Positions 48,945 to 61,206 of a stretch of DNA of 64,000 nucleotides are shown one piece after another. The translations under genes and the position numbers were made by a program. Source of the stretch: Oasisia sp. SBJ-2009 (lineage: Eukaryota; Annelida; Polychaeta; Sabellida; Siboglinidae); assembly GCA_964017155.1 (NCBI GenBank), contig OZ024854.1, forward strand, positions 12,360,798 through 12,424,797, read 5' to 3'. Every line of letters starts with the position of its first letter. Within the stretch, counting starts at the first letter, position 1. The notes beneath the pieces are model-generated. The model made no database searches and was not told the DNA's origin. It saw nothing but the letters and a program-made list of their open reading frames with translations.

Positions 48945-49965
48945 AATGTTATAAAATGTTACTGTACACGTATTGTTTGAGAAACTTCTTTTGTGCGCAA
49001 TATTACAACAATGCATTGACATACAAAACGTTTCACATCAAACAAAATCAATCAGAATATAACAAACACGTTTTGTTTAACTGGAAATCTTTTTAACTTC
49101 AAATATTTCTATGGGTAATCCAGATGTTACGTGCAGTTTACGAATCTAAGTATATTTAATATCGTTGCACACCAGCGGGTATTCATACAGTTGTCGAAAC
49201 AGTCACGCTTGTGCAGTTAAGATGGCCGCTATCTTAACTACTCTCGTTATTTCTACGGTCTATGTGGATGGATACAATTTCGAGGAGTGCCTGTTGTAGC
49301 TTAGTTTCTGCGTTGGCCGATGTTACGGCTGCTGCTGTTAGTTGTTGCTTTCCTTGATGTACAGTGTTCGCTAATACAGTGATCACATAGACTAAATGTT
49401 CATCTATATGCCTTAGACCCCGTCTGGTGACCGATCACTAAACATTTCAGTAACTGTGATAATAATCACGACGATGACGACGACGACGATGATGATGATG
49501 ATAATGCCTGACACTTGATTGCATATTTTGTTAAATGTTCAAAAGGTGTCCACTATCATTGCACACTACCCAATATATTCGAAGTTGTATTTGCACCGCG
49601 GTTTTTCCGAAAGCTGTACAAGTTATTAACGTGTGTATGCCACCAATAAACTATATAGCCGACTACGCCCAACTCTTCTGTAACAAATCGATATGTCAAA
49701 ATAAAACGTTATACTACCAACAATACGGACAACAATTGGTATTACAAAAAACACCTGTTATCAATCATTGCTCCACATGAGCAGCATTCTATTGGGAAGA
49801 GGTACACAGTATGGGGTGAGACGTAAATGACTTCTACAACGGGGCAAGACAATGGTAGCAGACAAATCTAGACTGTGCGATACCTGTGATGGTTTTAACC
49901 TATATGAAAGTCCATCCGGACAATGTATCAAAAATTCGCATCAATGATAAAACTGTTCAACCCAC
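48945..49965. repeat. Intron 3; right half homologous to the palindrome spacer
   Basis: 48945-49530 shows nothing beyond a GAC/GAT trinucleotide patch (49470-49503) and a short palindrome around AAGATGGCCGC (49217). 49535-49925 matches 26650-27042, which marks the left limit of the duplicated block. Confidence 0.7.
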
Positions 49966-50073
49966 CTCGGCGTATCCGTAGTACCATGTATATGCATACT
50001 GTATGTCTTTGTAATTGAACATGACGAATGATGTAGTGCCGTCGTAAATCAGCACAACTTGGAATGTCACAAT
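49966..50073 (-). CDS. Exon 3 of the NIDO/CBM14/EGF gene: middle of the NIDO domain
   Basis: 108 bp, phase 0 to phase 0, between a TTATCATGTAG acceptor and a GTGGGT donor. It reads IVTFQVVLIYDGTTSFVMFN, then YKDIQYAYTWYYGYAE. NIDO domains have N-T-F-Q-x-V-L-x-x-D-G followed by S-x-x-x-F-N-Y-x-D-I-x-W here. This copy is open, whereas both palindrome copies have a stop at codon 15, which supports it as the functional exon. Confidence 0.87.
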
Positions 50074-50255
50074 CTACATGATAAAACAAATCAACAACAT
50101 GAACATCATCCAGAGCCAAAAGACCTTTGATTCATTGAGAAGGTAAAGTTCACATATTGTGGTAGCCCGACTTCCGGGGAAAGTACAACTGGTGTTATTT
50201 TTATGTGCACGCGTGAAGTGATACAGGCTTTTCGAATTAACAAAAACGCATGCAA

Positions 50256-51020
50256 CTAGTAAATACAAATGTGATTCAGAAAAATGTCCTGCCAATGAAT
50301 ACTATGTGTTGAGACTATAGGATTCATTAACTGCCAGCCTCGCAGCTGCTGCTTGAAAACTACAGGAGAAGCGATGTCAGATGTGGCTGGTGGGACAGCA
50401 TTCCAGGGACGTGCAGCTGAAGGCGGAAATGAATAGAGACTTGTCAGTGTTTGAGTCATGAGCTTGTGATTGTATCGTCTGTTTGAACACCTGTGTGGTT
50501 GGTGTAGGAGTGGGTGATGACAATCTTATTTATGACTTTGTACATCGTACAGACTTCGTCGACCTTTCCTTGGTTATCGAGCTATGGAAGCTGAAGTGTG
50601 GCAACGTGGTTAGAGACATTTGTCATTGGTGTACAATATCGATGTCAGATTTGGGACTGGTGATACATATTCCAGTACTAGACGGGCATGTTCAGATTTA
50701 TATATACGAAGGCGCTTTTCTTGTAGGCCTTTGGAATCCTTTTTGTTTCCCCCGTTGAGATGCTCATCATTCTCCACACCAATATACTTTACGCTAGTTT
50801 CTTATTTGAGAGTTTGTCCGTGTAAGGATTGGTTGTATTTAATAGGTTTTCGATTATTTGTGTCTGTCATCACCTCGAATTTGTCTATATCGAGCTGCAT
50901 TTGCCATTTGTCACCCTTTAAATCCGCATAGTCCAGTTCTTGTTGCAGACACTTCTTATCATTAGTTGTTTTACGCGAAAGTAGTTATCATCTGCGTAGA
51001 GTCGCAAAGGCTAACAAATA
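50256..51020 (-). mobile_element. LINE fragment in intron 2: RT end and C-terminus
   Basis: Minus-strand frames read LYADDNYFRVKQL (palm), DKWQMQLDIDKFEVM, YIGVENDEHL, MYKVINKIVI and lastly SLYSFPPSAARPWNAVPPAT, the usual R-x-WNxLP C-terminal motif. Frames shift several times, and the 5' part is missing. It sits 180 bp upstream of exon 3. Confidence 0.7.
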
Positions 51021-51059
51021 GCTTTTAATATAAGATAAAAAAATGTTACGCGTGTATTC

Positions 51060-52660
51060 GAAATAAAGAGAAAGTTCAGGATAAGGTCGGTCCTTTAGAA
51101 GATGGTGATAGAAGCACTATAACGGAGGGATTATTAATGGCATAAAACCTAAATGAGTATTTTAGTTCGGTTTTACCAGGGAAGATATTAGTGCATAACC
51201 AATACCAGATAGTAAGTTAGAAGGGAGATCGTCAACCTATTTAGGACAACTAATTGTTACCCTAAAATGGTAGCTACAAATATATGGGATATGAGGGATA
51301 GTGAATTACGTGGAGTGGATGGGATTCCTCCCAAATTACTAATGAAAATTGTAAAACAAATTAGCACACCGTGCAATGTTCAATTTGTCATTACAGGGGG
51401 AATAGTTCCGTTAGAATGAAAAAATCAAACAACGTACCACTATTAAAAAAAGGTTCGAGAAACAAGACAGTGAACAATAGACCAGTGAGTTTAACATCGG
51501 TGATTTGCAAACTATTAGAAAGAGTAATTAAAGATCACTTAGTTGATTTTTTGTTATAAATAACTTAACAAATATGTTATGTTTGTTTGGAATACATCAC
51601 AAAGTAAAGAAATTAGATGAGGGATCACCAGTAGATATAATCTACTTATATTAAAAAAACCTTTGACAAAGGAATATGAAATGGTATGATTAACTCAAAA
51701 GAAATATGATTAAGCAAAATAAAGGTCAAACTGGGAATCAATTTTGAGTGGAATACCGCAGGGATCAACATTTGGACCATTTTTATTCTTAATATATATA
51801 TATATATATCAATGATTTGGATGATGATGTAACAAGCAATGAGTCGAAGTTTGGGCACGATACAAAAAGTGCTTAGACAAATTAAAAGTGATGCAGATAG
51901 ACAGCATTTACAAGATGTTCTTAATAAGGTGACCGAATGGTCTCAGAAGTGGCAAATGCTGTTTAATCTTTGGAAGTGTAAGTGCCACCACACAAGACAA
52001 GGGAATGAAGATGCACAATATAGAATGGGTGGTACTGTACTAAATACTAGCGTACAAGAAAAGGACTTAGGATAAACTATTACTGCTGATATGAAGGTAT
52101 CAGAGCAGTGTGGAATTGTAGGGCGAAGGGAAACCAAATTCTTGGATGAATTATACGAAATAGAGGGTACAAGGAAAAAGAACCAATAATACCGCCGTAC
52201 AAAACACTATTTAGGCCTTGTTTTGAATCTTGTATACAGGCATGGAGGCCATGCCGCAAGACGGATGTTGATATGCTAGAAAGAGTACAAACGAGAGCAA
52301 CCAATATTATATCAAAACACAGGAATATTAGTTATAAAATGAGTCTAAGAGAATGTGGTTTAGCAACACCAGAAACCAGGAGATTGAGAGGAGATAAGAT
52401 AGAAGTATTTAAAATATTGAATGGGTATGAAAATGTTGACTGAAATATTTGTTTCCGGTTAAGTAAGAGAAAAGAACTAGAGGACATGGAGTTACATTTA
52501 GCAAAGAAGCAGTGTATACTAGATATTAGAAACATTTCTTTTTCACAAACAACAGTAAATTAATGGAACAGATTATCAGCTGACTGTGTAGTTGCCAATA
52601 GTGTTAATATAGCTAAAAATACAATCAACTTATACCTAAGAAGGGCGGGGTACACTGAGA
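51060..52660 (+). mobile_element. CR1-like LINE, RT to 3' end, in intron 2
   Basis: Plus-strand frames show NENCKTN, GNSSVRMKKSNNVPLLKKGS, NNRPVSLTSVICKLLERVIK, a decayed GIPQGST/ISGIPQ region, EWSQKWQMLFNLWKCKC, MGGTVLNTSVQEKDLG, ITADMKVSEQCG, and a C-terminal LRRAGYT-like end. The order is a complete CR1-type RT. Stops and frameshifts are frequent. The palindrome copies keep only the last part. Confidence 0.8.
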
Positions 52661-52699
52661 TAGATTGTTTGGACACTCGATAAGTCAAAGGGCTTCCTT

Positions 52700-53160
52700 G
52701 TCCACCTGCCATCTAGAATTGATTCTCTAGGTGGCAATCTTGTTAAACCTAGAGTCTGATTTTGCTTTGGGTATTTTCAATGATGTCTTTTATGTATAAT
52801 TTGTTATGAAGAATAGCGCAGGGACCAGCACAGATCCCTGGTGTACTCTAAATATAACGTTGTCATTGATGATTTTATTCCCTCAACAAATACAGCTTGT
52901 GTCCTGCCAGAGAGGAATGCTTCTGTCCATTTTAGTTAATTATATCGGATGACATAATAGTCAGCTTTTAAGAGGTGCTGATGTGGAACGTTATCGAAGA
53001 CATTGCCCAAGTCAAGAAATACCGCGTTAGTGTCCCCGCTTAAATTTGTTTACTTGCAAAGTCATCGATGGTTACTATTAACAGTGTGTGACATGGTCTC
53101 CATTTCCGAAAATCGTATTGGGTATTGGTAATTATATTTCTTCGTTCCACCCAGGTGTAC
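52700..53160 (-). mobile_element. Jockey-like LINE RT relic in intron 2
   Basis: Minus strand: ITNTQYDFRKWRPCHTLL, VTIDDFASK, then broken FLDLGNVFDNVPHQ, a GVPQGS-like stretch read as STPGICAGPC in a shifted frame, and KDIIENTQSKIRL. It is shared with both palindrome arms, so it predates the duplication. Confidence 0.62.
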
Positions 53161-53204
53161 AGTTACCTCGGATCTGATGACATGTTCGAGGAATTTTCAT
53201 GCCT

Positions 53205-53250
53205 GCATATTTGGGACATAGGTTTATAGTTATCAACTCGGATAAAGTTT
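53205..53250. other. Empty target site of the TIR transposon
   Basis: CATAGGTTTATAGTTATCAA here corresponds to the two flanks of the transposon in the palindrome arms (28420-28431 and 34267-34285). No transposon sequence is present. Confidence 0.75.
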
Positions 53251-53631
53251 CCTCTTTTAAAAATCTGACTGTATCATAGCATGTTTCCATATTGCAAGAA
53301 AGTCGGTAGTTTGAAGTGATCTCTGGAATAATTGAGTGCAGGGCGTGTTCCTTTTCTCCAGACTGTAGAAGGCGGCACAAAAAGGAACGTGCAAGCTCGA
53401 TTAGGAGAACATTCGATTAATATAAACATGTTTGGACATCTGGACAGTTCTTTTGAAATATGCACACGATTAAATTATATAGCGCATACCAATTAACAGA
53501 GAATGTCTAAGAACGTTTATTAGAAGAAGCCGGTTGAGCGGTACAAAGGGATTACTGTATTCATGCGAATTAATCACTACAACTGTCCAGGTTAATGTGT
53601 TGACAATCGTCGTCATATTGCCTACACTTAC

Positions 53632-53874
53632 CGGTGTCGTGTCATCACCTCCGAAGTAAGTGACGCGATCCCAGGTTGCGATGAACAACCATTCGGCGGA
53701 AAACCCGGAGGCTCCAGAATTACACTGTCTGACGTGTTTAGTTGCCTTTGCAAGAAGAGGGCCACTTGTGACTTCTCTATAGAAGATGGTGCCGTTGCCG
53801 ACTCTTGTGTCGTGATCCATAAAGTACGGTAGGATTACGGAAGTCCCGAAGACGAAGTAGCCGTTTCTGGACAT
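53632..53874 (-). CDS. Exon 2 of the NIDO/CBM14/EGF gene: first half of the NIDO domain core
   Basis: 243 bp, phase 0 to phase 0, with CTGCAG acceptor and GTAAGT donor. It reads MSRNGYFVFGTSVILPYFMD, then NGTIFYREVTSGPLLAKATK and SAEWLFIATWDRVTYFGGD. NGY-[IF]-x-FG, [IV]-x-YRE-x-T, and A-x-W-[VL]-FIATWD-x-V-x-Y are diagnostic of NIDO. Two further copies exist (34919-34677 and 18683-18918). Confidence 0.92.
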
Positions 53875-54210
53875 CTGCAGGAATGAGAAACATTTGCTGC
53901 TGCACTGATATTCCCAAGTAGACGTTACTATGTAGAACATTAATAACATTATTCACAGCGTTGATAATTATTAAAGCCTGAGATCGAGTTGCTTTTCGTT
54001 TTCATACGAGATAACGACTGTGACAGTGACGTCAACACAAGTACCTCGAAACCAAGACACAATCACATGCTCGTAGATTTATGTATATTATGATTATGCA
54101 AAATACGTAATGCCATGCAACGAAAGTTTGACGTTGATTTGTTAATTTGTAGGTTGTATATCTGTAATAAAACAAAGTCACTTGTTAGATTAAATACAAA
54201 TAAATTACCG

Positions 54211-54224
54211 TTTTATATATATAT

Positions 54225-54281
<57 letters not shown>
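54211..54281. repeat. (TA)n array at the 5' edge of Penelope copy B
   Basis: TA tract with one AA interruption. It replaces the CTTCCGTATATATG inverted end seen at the matching place in copy A. Confidence 0.93.
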
Positions 54282-54282
<1 letters not shown>

Positions 54283-54513
54283 AAGTTAGCGGGTTGGAAG
54301 AACAACCTACTGTCTCCATGACAACGTTACCCCCAAACTGAGATCGACGGCGACGGTGAAGGGAGTGAAAGCGGCAACGATCCAAAGAAAAGCAGAGAAG
54401 AGGTTGCTAAACATCAGAATATCCCAGTGCCATTTCATTGTGAATAAGTTACAAGACGAAAAGGAAGCACTCGAAACGAAACTGCTTACGAAACTAACCT
54501 AACAGAAGCGGAA

Positions 54514-54933
54514 ATGGTGGAAATGTCATCGTTCAATGATCATGCGCACGACGCCATGTTCCGAAAAAAGAGGGAAAGGCAGCAACGGAAGTACGATCAG
54601 CTGTCACGAAAACGACAACAAACTGGCCATAGCGTGCACAGTGGACAACGGGATTACCCAGCTAACATAACAGAGAGGTGGGTCATTAATCTAGCTGATA
54701 GACACTTAGACAGGGACGAAGTTAGCCTGTTGAAGAAAGGGCTAAATGTCGCGGTCACCTCACAGAGCCTCCCCATCGACGATGTAGTAACGGAAACAGA
54801 GATGGCCTGTAAGAACATCAACGAGAAATACAGGGCCGACGGGTTTAGAAGTAAGATGGCCAAAGCGGTCACTAAACACAGATCCAGACAGATCAGACCA
54901 AATGTTTCACTGGAAGAGAGAAAAGCACTCTAA
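54514..54933 (+). pseudogene. Penelope N-terminal ORF segment, copy B
   Basis: 139 codons, open. It contains KKRERQQRKYDQLSRKRQQ, then ERWVINLADRHLDRDEVSLL (KKGLNVAV follows) and a C-terminal VSLEERKAL. This (W-V-x-N-L-S-x-[RK]-x-L-x-x-x-E-x-x-LL-x-KG) is the conserved block just before the Penelope RT. A stop follows at once where the family continues, so the element is defective. Confidence 0.85.
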
Positions 54934-55377
54934 AATCTAAGGAAGGATATACATGTACATATCATACCAACTGAACGTTACAGAATCGACAAGAAAATAG
55001 CAGGCCTATTAGCGGATGTCAACAGCTATGACAAATTGAAAAAGGATCCTACCAGAGTGTACACTAGCAAATTAGTTAACCCCATGAAAGATTGACAAAG
55101 CACAAAAACTATATCAGATGCGCTATACTACACGATCTACCCTACATAATAAGAAGCAGTGCCAACATTCTATTGATTGCCAAACATCCACAAGAACAAA
55201 ATAACAGTAAGATCGATAGTGTCAAGTATAGGCAGTATAACATAACAGACAGCCAAATACATAGCTTCAGTACGGAGCCCATTGGTAGGAAGAACTGAAT
55301 TTTTTTAATCAGCACACAATTTTAGATAAGATTGAAGAGTTGGAATTCCACCGGGGAGAAAAGGAGTATCGTTTGAT

Positions 55378-55836
55378 GTGACAACCCTGTTAACCAGTAT
55401 CCCAGTGGCAGAGGTGTTGTCATTGATAAAGGAAATATTAAACCAGGAAAGACTGAAAGACAGATGCGAATTATCAGTAGACCAGAGCACTACCCTGTTA
55501 GAAATATGTCTGACCATCACATCTTTTAGTTACAATGGAGTGTTCTACAAGCTGAAGAAGGTAGCAGCCATGGGTTCACCAGTATCCCCAATAGTGGCGA
55601 ACCTGACCATAGAACATTTTGAAGAACGATCGACCAGAAAAGCACCTCACCCTCCATACATCTGGTTGAGATACGTGGATGATACATTCACAGTGCTTCA
55701 AGAGAGTGAAGTTGAACATTTCACACAACATCTGATCTGTATGGATGAATACATCAAGTTCACAGTAGAAATTGGACGGAACAACACGCTAGCCCTCCTA
55801 GAGACATATATATTATGTCTGAAGGATGACTCGTAA
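55378..55836 (+). pseudogene. Penelope RT core segment, copy B
   Basis: 152 codons with SFSYNGVFYKLKKVAAMGS, PVSPIVANLTIE, PPYIWLRYVDDTFTVLQESE and MDEYIKFTVEIGRNNTLALL. The palm DD and the GSPVSP primer-grip region are kept. Frames on either side are shifted. Confidence 0.86.
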
Positions 55837-56005
55837 ACCAAGGTGATGGTATATCGGAAAGCGACACACACACAGACCAGTATGTGAACTGGAAGTCATA
55901 CCACCTATCAGAACACAAACGCTCTGTGGTGTGGACCTTCTTGCAAAGAGCAGAACGTGTGACATCAGAGGAGGAGGGTAAGACCAAAGAGGCGGAACAC
56001 ATAAA

Positions 56006-56272
56006 ATGGTCCTGAAATTGAACGGCTACAAACCTTGGATTTTTAACACCATACATCCAAGGAGAAACAAAGAGAATATAAACACAATAGAAACCAACAT
56101 AATACAATATGCCATAGGTCTCCCCTACATTGGTACCCTGTCGGAACAGTTGGCAATGATTTTCAAAGCCTATGATATACCAGTGTACCACAAATTTATC
56201 AACACCCTGAGGTCCCTGCTGGTGCACCCGAAAGACAAGACAGACAAAGCGGCAACGTGTGGTGTGGTATAA
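56006..56272 (+). pseudogene. Penelope linker and start of the GIY-YIG domain, copy B
   Basis: 88 codons ending LRSLLVHPKDKTDKAATCGV, then a stop codon just where GIY-YIG would begin (V-Y-x-I-x-C-x-x-C). The rest of the endonuclease (YIGKTARPLG, SEHKLKTGH) lies in the same frame after two stops. Confidence 0.75.
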
Positions 56273-56737
56273 GACATCCAATGCCCGGACTGCAACCAAT
56301 AGTACATAGGGAAAACAGCGAGACCACTGGGCACACAAATTAAAGAACATCTGTCGTGTCGCCAACCCCTAACAACAGTAAGTGAACACAAGTTAAAAAC
56401 AGGCCACCAGTGTTCAATGAAGGATGGAACAATCATCGACAGTGAAGAAAACTGGCACAGGAGGAAAATAAAAGAGGCCATAAACATACACAGGGGCAGC
56501 CGGTTTTAAACAGAGACATTGGTCAGGAACTCACGCCGGTCCTGATATAGCTTGTGTCACATGCTGCAAGTCATGCGACACTACACGTACGGGGACATTC
56601 AGTTCGCTGAAGAAGACCGTGAGAAACGATCGATATATACGGAAGAAAACAAAACAGTTTCTTGAGAGGTAATTTATGTTTATTTATCATGAACCAAGAA
56701 ACCGGAACTTTACATTCGAACATTATTAGATTCTTAC

Positions 56738-56938
56738 CTCCATATTTTGATGATTTATGCCATCAAACTTAAACGCCCGTTGCAGATTGGAGACTGCGTA
56801 GCTATTGTCATCGCCCGGCGGTACGATCGTGTCGTCATGATCTAGGCCATACGGGTACAGCAGTTCTGCCAAACCTAGCGCCACCAATTGCGCACACACC
56901 GCCAACAGGAACCACGAATGTACATTCAATGAAGACAT
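56738..56938 (-). CDS. Exon 1 of the NIDO/CBM14/EGF gene: signal peptide and NIDO start
   Basis: 201 bp, ending in phase 0 at a GTAAGA donor. MSSLNVHSWFLLAVCAQLVA plus LGLAE is a clear signal peptide, and then LLYPYGLDHDDTIVPPGDDN, the standard opening of NIDO proteins (YP[FY]G-x-x-x-x-D-x-x-x-P-x-x-D). The product is secreted. Spliced to the other seven exons, it gives SP-NIDO-CBM14-linker-EGF-EGF of about 410-430 residues. NIDO with CBM14 suggests a matrix or mucosal chitin-associated protein, which is inference. Start: the only Met before the signal peptide, with a TATA box just upstream. Confidence 0.92.
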
Positions 56939-56975
56939 GATGAGGTCTTGCTAACGTATCTGTCGGAGAACCTGA

Positions 56976-56984
56976 CTTATATAG
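56976..56984 (-). promoter_or_regulatory. TATA box of the NIDO/CBM14/EGF gene
   Basis: The minus strand reads CTATATAAG about 40 bp before the ATG. The same CTATATAAG is kept in the dead copy near 37908. With normal TATA spacing the transcript would begin about 10 nt before the ATG, giving a very short 5' UTR. If that is wrong, transcription starts further upstream. Confidence 0.6.
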
Positions 56985-57149
56985 TCGCGACCACCGGGTA
57001 GGACTTCACTGCTTGTGCGTGAAGCTTCGCCACTCCATCTCTTCTGTCATTACCAGCTGTTGCCTGTCCACACGTTATATGTTCCAATGATTCATTACCA
57101 AACCGGTTGTTGACCTGAACAATTAACGTCTGTAACGTGAATTGGTTTC

Positions 57150-57868
57150 TAAGATATTGCTCGCATTTTGTTCAAACTAGCAGAATTTGTATTTAATGAT
57201 GTCGGTGCAAAATTTTCCGAAAGCCCAGTAACAAGACTGGCGCAATAAAAACAATATAGACAAAAACACGAAATACCAACACTGCAGCAGTGTATTAATA
57301 TTATACGTATAAATGTTTTTTTTTGAAAAACAGATAAGGATATCATGAATACAAAAACGTATTAAATAATCTAGTATTACTCCAAAGCCAGATGAAAAAA
57401 TATACTTAAAAAAGTATTACCATTATCCGTCAAACAAATCGTATGGCCTGAGTCGTTATAGAGAAACAATAACAAAATCACTTTTAGTATAAACTATCAT
57501 AAAGTTATCACATATACCAAGTTGTTTATATTTTTAAATCGCTACAAAAACAACAATTATAAATCGCCGTGATATAGTAATATAATATAAACGTGGTTTT
57601 TATAACATGACAATTAATAGCATGTTTGCAATGCAATTTCATACGATCTATTTTCGTAAAATATGTCATATATGTTTTATCTCGATATGCAAGACGTCTT
57701 CTGTGTAATAAACTGGTCGTTATTTCTCTCTATATGGACCCACATCTACGTCAATTGTTGACGTGTTTGGCTCGTGTGTGGTCGGTATGTGTGATCTAAG
57801 GGATATTGTTCTTTTTGTTTGCTTATGTAGAATGCAGTTTTGTTGTTCCGAAATAAAATTTGATTATG
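57150..57868. repeat. Upstream flank of the gene, end of the segmental duplication
   Basis: Homologous to 38130-38850 through ATAAATCGCCGTGATATAGT and TTGTTCCGAAATAAAATTTGA. The match stops at the pentanucleotide arrays. Confidence 0.8.
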
Positions 57869-59744
57869 TTTGGTTTGGTTTGGTCTGGTCTGGTCTGGTC
57901 TGGTCTGGTCTGGTCTGGTCTGGTCTGGTCTGGTCTGGTCTGGTCTGGTCTGGTCTGGTCTGGTCTGGTCTGGTCTGGTCTGGTCTGGTCTGGTCTGGTC
58001 TGGTCTGGTCTGGTCTGGTCTGGTCTGGTCTGGTCTGGTCTGGTCTGGTCTGGTCTGGTCTGGTCTGGTCTGGTCTGGTCTGGTCTGGTCTGGTCTGGTC
58101 TGGTCTGGTCTGGTCTGGTCTGGTCTGGTCTGGTCTGGTCTGGTCTGGTCTGGTCTGGTCTGGTCTGGTCTGGTCTGGTCTGGTCTGGTCTGGTCTGGTC
58201 TGGTCTGGTCTGGTCTGGTCTGGTCTGGTCTGGTCTGGTCTGGTCTGGTCTGGTCTGGTCTGGTCTGGTCTGGTCTGGTCTGGTCTGGTCTGGTCTGGTC
58301 TGGTCTGGTCTGGTCTGGTCTGGTCTGGTCTGGTCTGGTCTGGTCTGGTCTGGTCTGGTCTGGTCTGGTCTGGTCTGGTCTGGTCTGGTCTGGTCTGGTC
58401 TGGTCTGGTCTGGTCTGGTCTGGTCTGGTCTGGTCTGGTCTGGTCTGGTCTGGTCTGGTCTGGTCTGGTCTGGTCTGGTCTGGTCTGGTCTGGTCTGGTC
58501 TGGTCTGGTCTGGTCTGGTCTGGTCTGGTCTGGTCTGGTCTGGTCTGGTCTGGTCTGGTCTGGTCTGGTCTGGTCTGGTCTGGTCTGGTCTGGTCTGGTC
58601 TGGTCTGGTCTGGTCTGGTCTGGTCTGGTCTGGTCTGGTCTGGTCTGGTCTGGTCTGGTCTGGTCTGGTCTGGTCTGGTCTGGTCTGGTCTGGTCTGGTC
58701 TGGTTTGTTTGATTTGATTTGATTTGATTTGATTTGATTTGATTTGATTTGATTTGATTTGATTTGATTTGATTTGATTTGATTGGATTGGATTGGATTG
58801 GATTGGATTGGATTTGATTTGATTTGATTTGATTTGATTTGATTTGATTTGATTTGATTTGATTTGATTTGATTTGATTTGATTTGATTTGATCTGATCT
58901 GATCTGATCTGATCTGATCTGATCTGATCTGATCTGATCTGATCTGATCTGATCTGATCTGATCTGATCTGATCTGATCTGATCTGATCTGATCTGATCT
59001 GATCTGATCTGATCTGATCTGATCTGATCTGATCTGATCTGATCTGATCTGATCTGATCTGATCTGATCTGATCTGATCTGATCTGATCTGATCTGATCT
59101 GATCTGATCTGATCTGATCTGATCTGATCTGATCTGATCTGATCTGATCTGATCTGATCTGATCTGATCTGATCTGATCTGATCTGATCTGATCTGATCT
59201 GATCTGATCTGATCTGATCTGATCTGATCTGATCTGATCTGATCTGATCTGATCTGATCTGATCTGATCTGATCTGATCTGATCTGATCTGATCTGATCT
59301 GATCTGATCTGATCTGATCTGATCTGATCTGATCTGATCTGATCTGATCTGATCTGATCTGATCTGATCTGATCTGATCTGATCTGATCTGATCTGATCT
59401 GATCTGATCTGATCTGATCTGATCTGATCTGATCTGATCTGATCTGATCTGATCTGATCTGATCTGATCTGATCTGATCTGATCTGATCTGATCTGATCT
59501 GATCTGATCTGATCTGATCTGATCTGATCTGATCTGATCTGATCTGATCTGATCTGATCTGATCTGATCTGATCTGATCTGATCTGATCTGATCTGATCT
59601 GATCTGATCTGATCTGATCTGATCTGATCTGATCTGATCTGATCTGATCTGATCTGATCTGATCTGATCTGATCTGATCTGATCTGATCTGATCTGATCT
59701 GATCTGATCTGATCTGATCTGATCTGATTTGATTTGATTTGATC
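57869..59744. repeat. Pentanucleotide satellite: (GGTCT)n, (GATTT)n with GGATT, (GATCT)n
   Basis: About 165 GGTCT units (57880-58703), a GATTT/GATTG block (58704-58890), and about 165 GATCT units (58891-59727) closed by four GATTT units. Long frames on the plus strand are artefacts. Block edges are sharp, and units are nearly perfect inside each block. Confidence 0.97.
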
Positions 59745-60270
59745 TTTCGGGGTTTTACACTAGTTGTATACTAATCCCTAAATGTCACTAGTTTTTCGCG
59801 GTAACTCAATTAAATTATACTCGGGTGTTGACAGGACGTTATCGACTGCTCTTATTATTTGACTACACTATGTCTTCGAGCCTACATATGTAAGACCACA
59901 ATAACGTGCTCTACCGCCTTTACCCAAAGAGTACCCAACAAATAGCATTATGCATGTTGGCTGAATTATTGTGAAGACGTATGTAGTGTGAAGTGACTAG
60001 ACATTACGGTTTTGTGCAGAGTGGCACCATAACTGTACAATGACAGCAGATAACAGTCGGTGTTTGTGTGCGTGTTGATACATTTGTCATTTAGATTGGT
60101 GATGTCGAAACGATAGGTCACTGTCTGATTCTACCAGAAATGAAGGGATGTCAAGTTTAAACGGGGTTTATGGGATTCTGGAGTATTATAATTTTACCAA
60201 TATTGCAAGGCTCGTCTATCAGTGGAGGATAAATAAGTTGTGAAATGTTCGATAACAGGTCTATTTAAAT
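59745..60270. other. Non-coding stretch, no gene recognised
   Basis: No frame, repeat or splice pattern could be supported. Confidence 0.4.
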
Positions 60271-61206
60271 TCGATCGGAAATGAAGGAAACGTTATAATA
60301 CATGCCTATAGAAAACGCAACTATGGTCTGCATGATAAGGCCTACATCAGTTCAGCTTTCCAACGTAGTGCAATCAGCATCGATATATAACAACACATAT
60401 CCAATTATATGTCTTAATTACAATTAAAGTGAGATACCAAATTGCTGCCCCCACAGTTTGACATCCGGTCATTCTGAGGAAGGGCCGATTAAGTTACTCT
60501 TTCAATCATCTTAATTACTTTCTAGTAACCGAGTTCCGGTTATCCGGGGGAGCGACGATTAAATTACTAATTAGTTGCTTTATTGAACTGAATACGGCTG
60601 TCCACTCTCGTGAATGTTTCCGGTTGTCATTCCCCTCGTTTCCTGATTATAACAATAACTATAATTATTATATTAGCTTCTAAGCTCAATTAATCCAATT
60701 TACTTCTACACCAGTTTCTAGCCTGATATAATACATACTTACTATAACAGTTTGTAACCTTAACTAATCCCTTAAATAAACATCATTTAACTAAACACCG
60801 TGGATGAACGTTACAAGGGGAGTTGCCGACAGTTTGCCACCAAGTTTTCATATATTGAATAAGAAAAACGGTATTTACTAGCGAAATCAAATCAGCAATG
60901 GATTGTAGATGTTTCGTGGTATCGGTGACTATGAGCAAGAGTTGCAGATGTTAAGTTACTATGTCTGATGATTCGGATGCAAATGTGAAAAGCAGCAACG
61001 ATGCTGACAGCCGTGGTTGACATCGGCGACATTTATGTATGTTCTGAGTTGTATTAGCCACAAAGAAAAACAGTTTTTCATGTTTCTTGTCGGCCATCTT
61101 ATTTCTTTTCTGGATGTTTTACATAAATTATATTCTGATTATTTTAAGTAATCTTTGCAGACACACGACATTAATTATGATGCCACAGTGTCGGCAAATT
61201 TATTCT
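60271..61206 (+). repeat. Direct repeat, first copy (about 0.93 kb)
   Basis: Nearly identical to 63065-64000, starting TCGATCGGAAATGAAGGAAA. Small differences exist (TAGTAACCGAG versus TATCATACGCGAG near 60525). No protein is encoded. Confidence 0.92.

Larger units (their letters stand above)
54285..56635 (+). mobile_element. Penelope-like element, copy B, in intron 1 of the gene (antisense)
   Basis: Full-length layout but decayed: N-terminal domain (54514-54933), RT with AMGSPVSPIVANLTIE and RYVDDTF (55378-55836), linker FNTIHPRRNKENINTIET, and a GIY-YIG endonuclease region (CGVV, stop, DIQCPDCNQ, stop, YIGKTARPLGTQIKEHLSC). It ends in GCTGAAGAAGACCGTGAGAA. Copy A at 35301 is its paralogue, so the insertion predates the segmental duplication. 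Confidence 0.88.
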